This document shows positions 63,207-64,000 of a stretch of 64,000 nt of DNA, in pieces. Each line of letters starts with the position of its first letter. Position 1 is the stretch's first letter. The DNA comes from Thermocatellispora tengchongensis. GTDB lineage: Bacteria > Actinomycetota > Actinomycetes > Streptosporangiales > Streptosporangiaceae. The stretch spans positions 124,001-188,000 of the forward strand of contig NZ_JACHGN010000015.1 in NCBI RefSeq assembly GCF_014202315.1, in the 5' to 3' direction. The position numbers were made by a program, and so were the translations under genes. Below the pieces are notes generated by a model. The model saw only the letters and a program-made list of their open reading frames with translations. It made no database searches and was not told the origin of the DNA.

Positions 63207-63791
63207 CTAGACGGGGACCACGGGCACGGCCCACGCGTCGCGCTTCCACAGGGTCAGATCGAACGTGACCGACAGGCTCCGGAGGTTCACGGCGGTCACC
63301 CGGACGAGCGCGATGGCCCGTTCGTCGTCGTGCCGGGGGAACCGGTACAGGCACAGCGCGTCGCCCGGGTGCAGGTCCGTCAGGTGCACGGGCTCGTACG
63401 ACCTCTCGCCCGTGACAGCCGCCTCGCACCCCTTGTACGTCGCGGCGCCGCGCGGCCGTTCGATCACCCCGCCGACCAGCACCCCGCGAATCACGCCCAG
63501 CGACGCGTTCGCCATCGACCCACTCTCGACCCGGACCGGGTCCTCGACCGGCGAGACCACATAGCCGTGGCCCTCGCGCACAGTGAGGCCCTTGTGCTCG
63601 CTCAGCACCCCGCCCACCTCGGTCTTGATGAGCGGTTCGGTGGCGATCAGGTAGATCCCGGCCGCCGCCAATCCGATCGGGACGACGAGGAAGACCAGGC
63701 ACCCGCACGAGCCCTCGCCTTCGACGGCGATGAAGCAGAACAGGCCGAGGGCCGCGGTGATCAGGATGATGCCGAAAACCAGTGTCCCCAC
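63207..63791 (-). CDS. Hypothetical membrane-anchored protein
   Basis: A 194-residue protein with two hydrophobic helices at the start (VFGIILITAALGLFCFIAV and CLVFLVVPIGLAAAGIYLI, separated by a short GEGSCGC turn). About 140 soluble, beta-rich residues follow with HPGDALCLYRFPRHDDE. The GTG start has AAGGGG close upstream. I do not recognise the soluble domain. No operon partner is visible; the last 200 bases of the window hold nothing I can support. Confidence 0.6.
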   Translation of the reverse strand: MGTLVFGIILITAALGLFCFIAVEGEGSCGCLVFLVVPIGLAAAGIYLIATEPLIKTEVGGVLSEHKGLTVREGHGYVVSPVEDPVRVESGSMANASLGVIRGVLVGGVIERPRGAATYKGCEAAVTGERSYEPVHLTDLHPGDALCLYRFPRHDDERAIALVRVTAVNLRSLSVTFDLTLWKRDAWAVPVVPV

Positions 63792-64000
63792 CGCCCCTTC
63801 GTGGATCTACCCACGTTCTACCCTTCCACGGCCGGCGGTCAGGTGGTGCCCCGGCCGGAAAGCCGGGCGGGTCGATCCGGCGTTCGAGCGTACGCGTGAC
63901 GGCGGGCGGGAGACGGAGCAGGCGCGACATCACCCGGGACGGCAAGCCCATGCAGTTCTCCTGAGGGACGAGACTGGCCTGCACGCAAGCCTGCGTTGCG

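Noticed and set aside
1-64000. CRISPR arrays, tRNA or rRNA genes
   Set aside because: I saw no regularly spaced repeat array and no recognisable tRNA or rRNA sequence; a short tRNA could still be missed by eye.

Overview
The window reads as chromosomal DNA of a high-GC actinobacterium. Coding positions are strongly GC-rich in the third base, GTG and TTG starts are common, genes overlap by four bases (ATGA/GTGA), and the content is typical of the group: SARP and LAL regulators, an XRE/ImmA-IrrE/MAB_1171c trio, MbtH, and a DesK/DesR-type kinase-regulator pair. The mix suggests Streptosporangiales or a streptomycete relative, but no rRNA or housekeeping marker is present to fix the genus.

Layout: (1) 0.6-2.7 kb, XRE regulator, ImmA/IrrE-like peptidase and a MAB_1171c-type membrane protein. 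(2) 2.8-6.1 kb, a minimal class II lanthipeptide locus on the minus strand: a 49-residue precursor and a LanM synthetase, with a perfect hairpin at their junction. (3) 6.4-11.9 kb, serine hydrolase, CPBP membrane protease and a large SARP/NB-ARC/TPR regulator. (4) 12.1-17.1 kb, a decayed zone (internally deleted serine hydrolase, internally deleted CPBP protein, truncated solute-binding protein, frameshifted permease) leading into intact oligopeptide ABC genes. (5) 17.2-19.3 kb, a reductase, an alpha/beta hydrolase and an esterase remnant. (6) 19.3-29.7 kb, a catabolic island: sugar-type ABC importer, GntR/FCD regulator, two VOC proteins, an SCP2-alpha/beta hydrolase fusion, a fused E1 2-oxoacid dehydrogenase and its E2. 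Five copies of a GATC-centred operator tie these genes together. (7) 29.8-35 kb, a DUF4386 protein with three direct repeats in its promoter region, then an ABC exporter with a two-component system. (8) 35.5-63 kb, a nonribosomal peptide locus.

The peptide locus is the main point of interest. A tightly coupled operon (44.6-61.3 kb) encodes a C-A-PCP-TE-MFS fusion (predicted to activate serine), MbtH, a free carrier protein, an acyl-AMP ligase, a C-PCP protein, two stand-alone C-type proteins, an A-PCP protein (predicted glycine) and a C-A-PCP protein (acidic pocket, unassigned). Divergent from it is an E1alpha-E1beta-E2 operon of 2-oxoacid dehydrogenase type. Each of the two divergent promoters carries a near-identical LacI/CebR-like palindrome over its predicted start site. 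The NRPS promoter also has three 11-bp-spaced heptamers placed as SARP sites are. A SARP gene, a LAL-type LuxR gene and an O-methyltransferase gene lie on the same side. I infer one co-regulated pathway in which the dehydrogenase-like complex makes or modifies a building block and the MFS domain exports the product.
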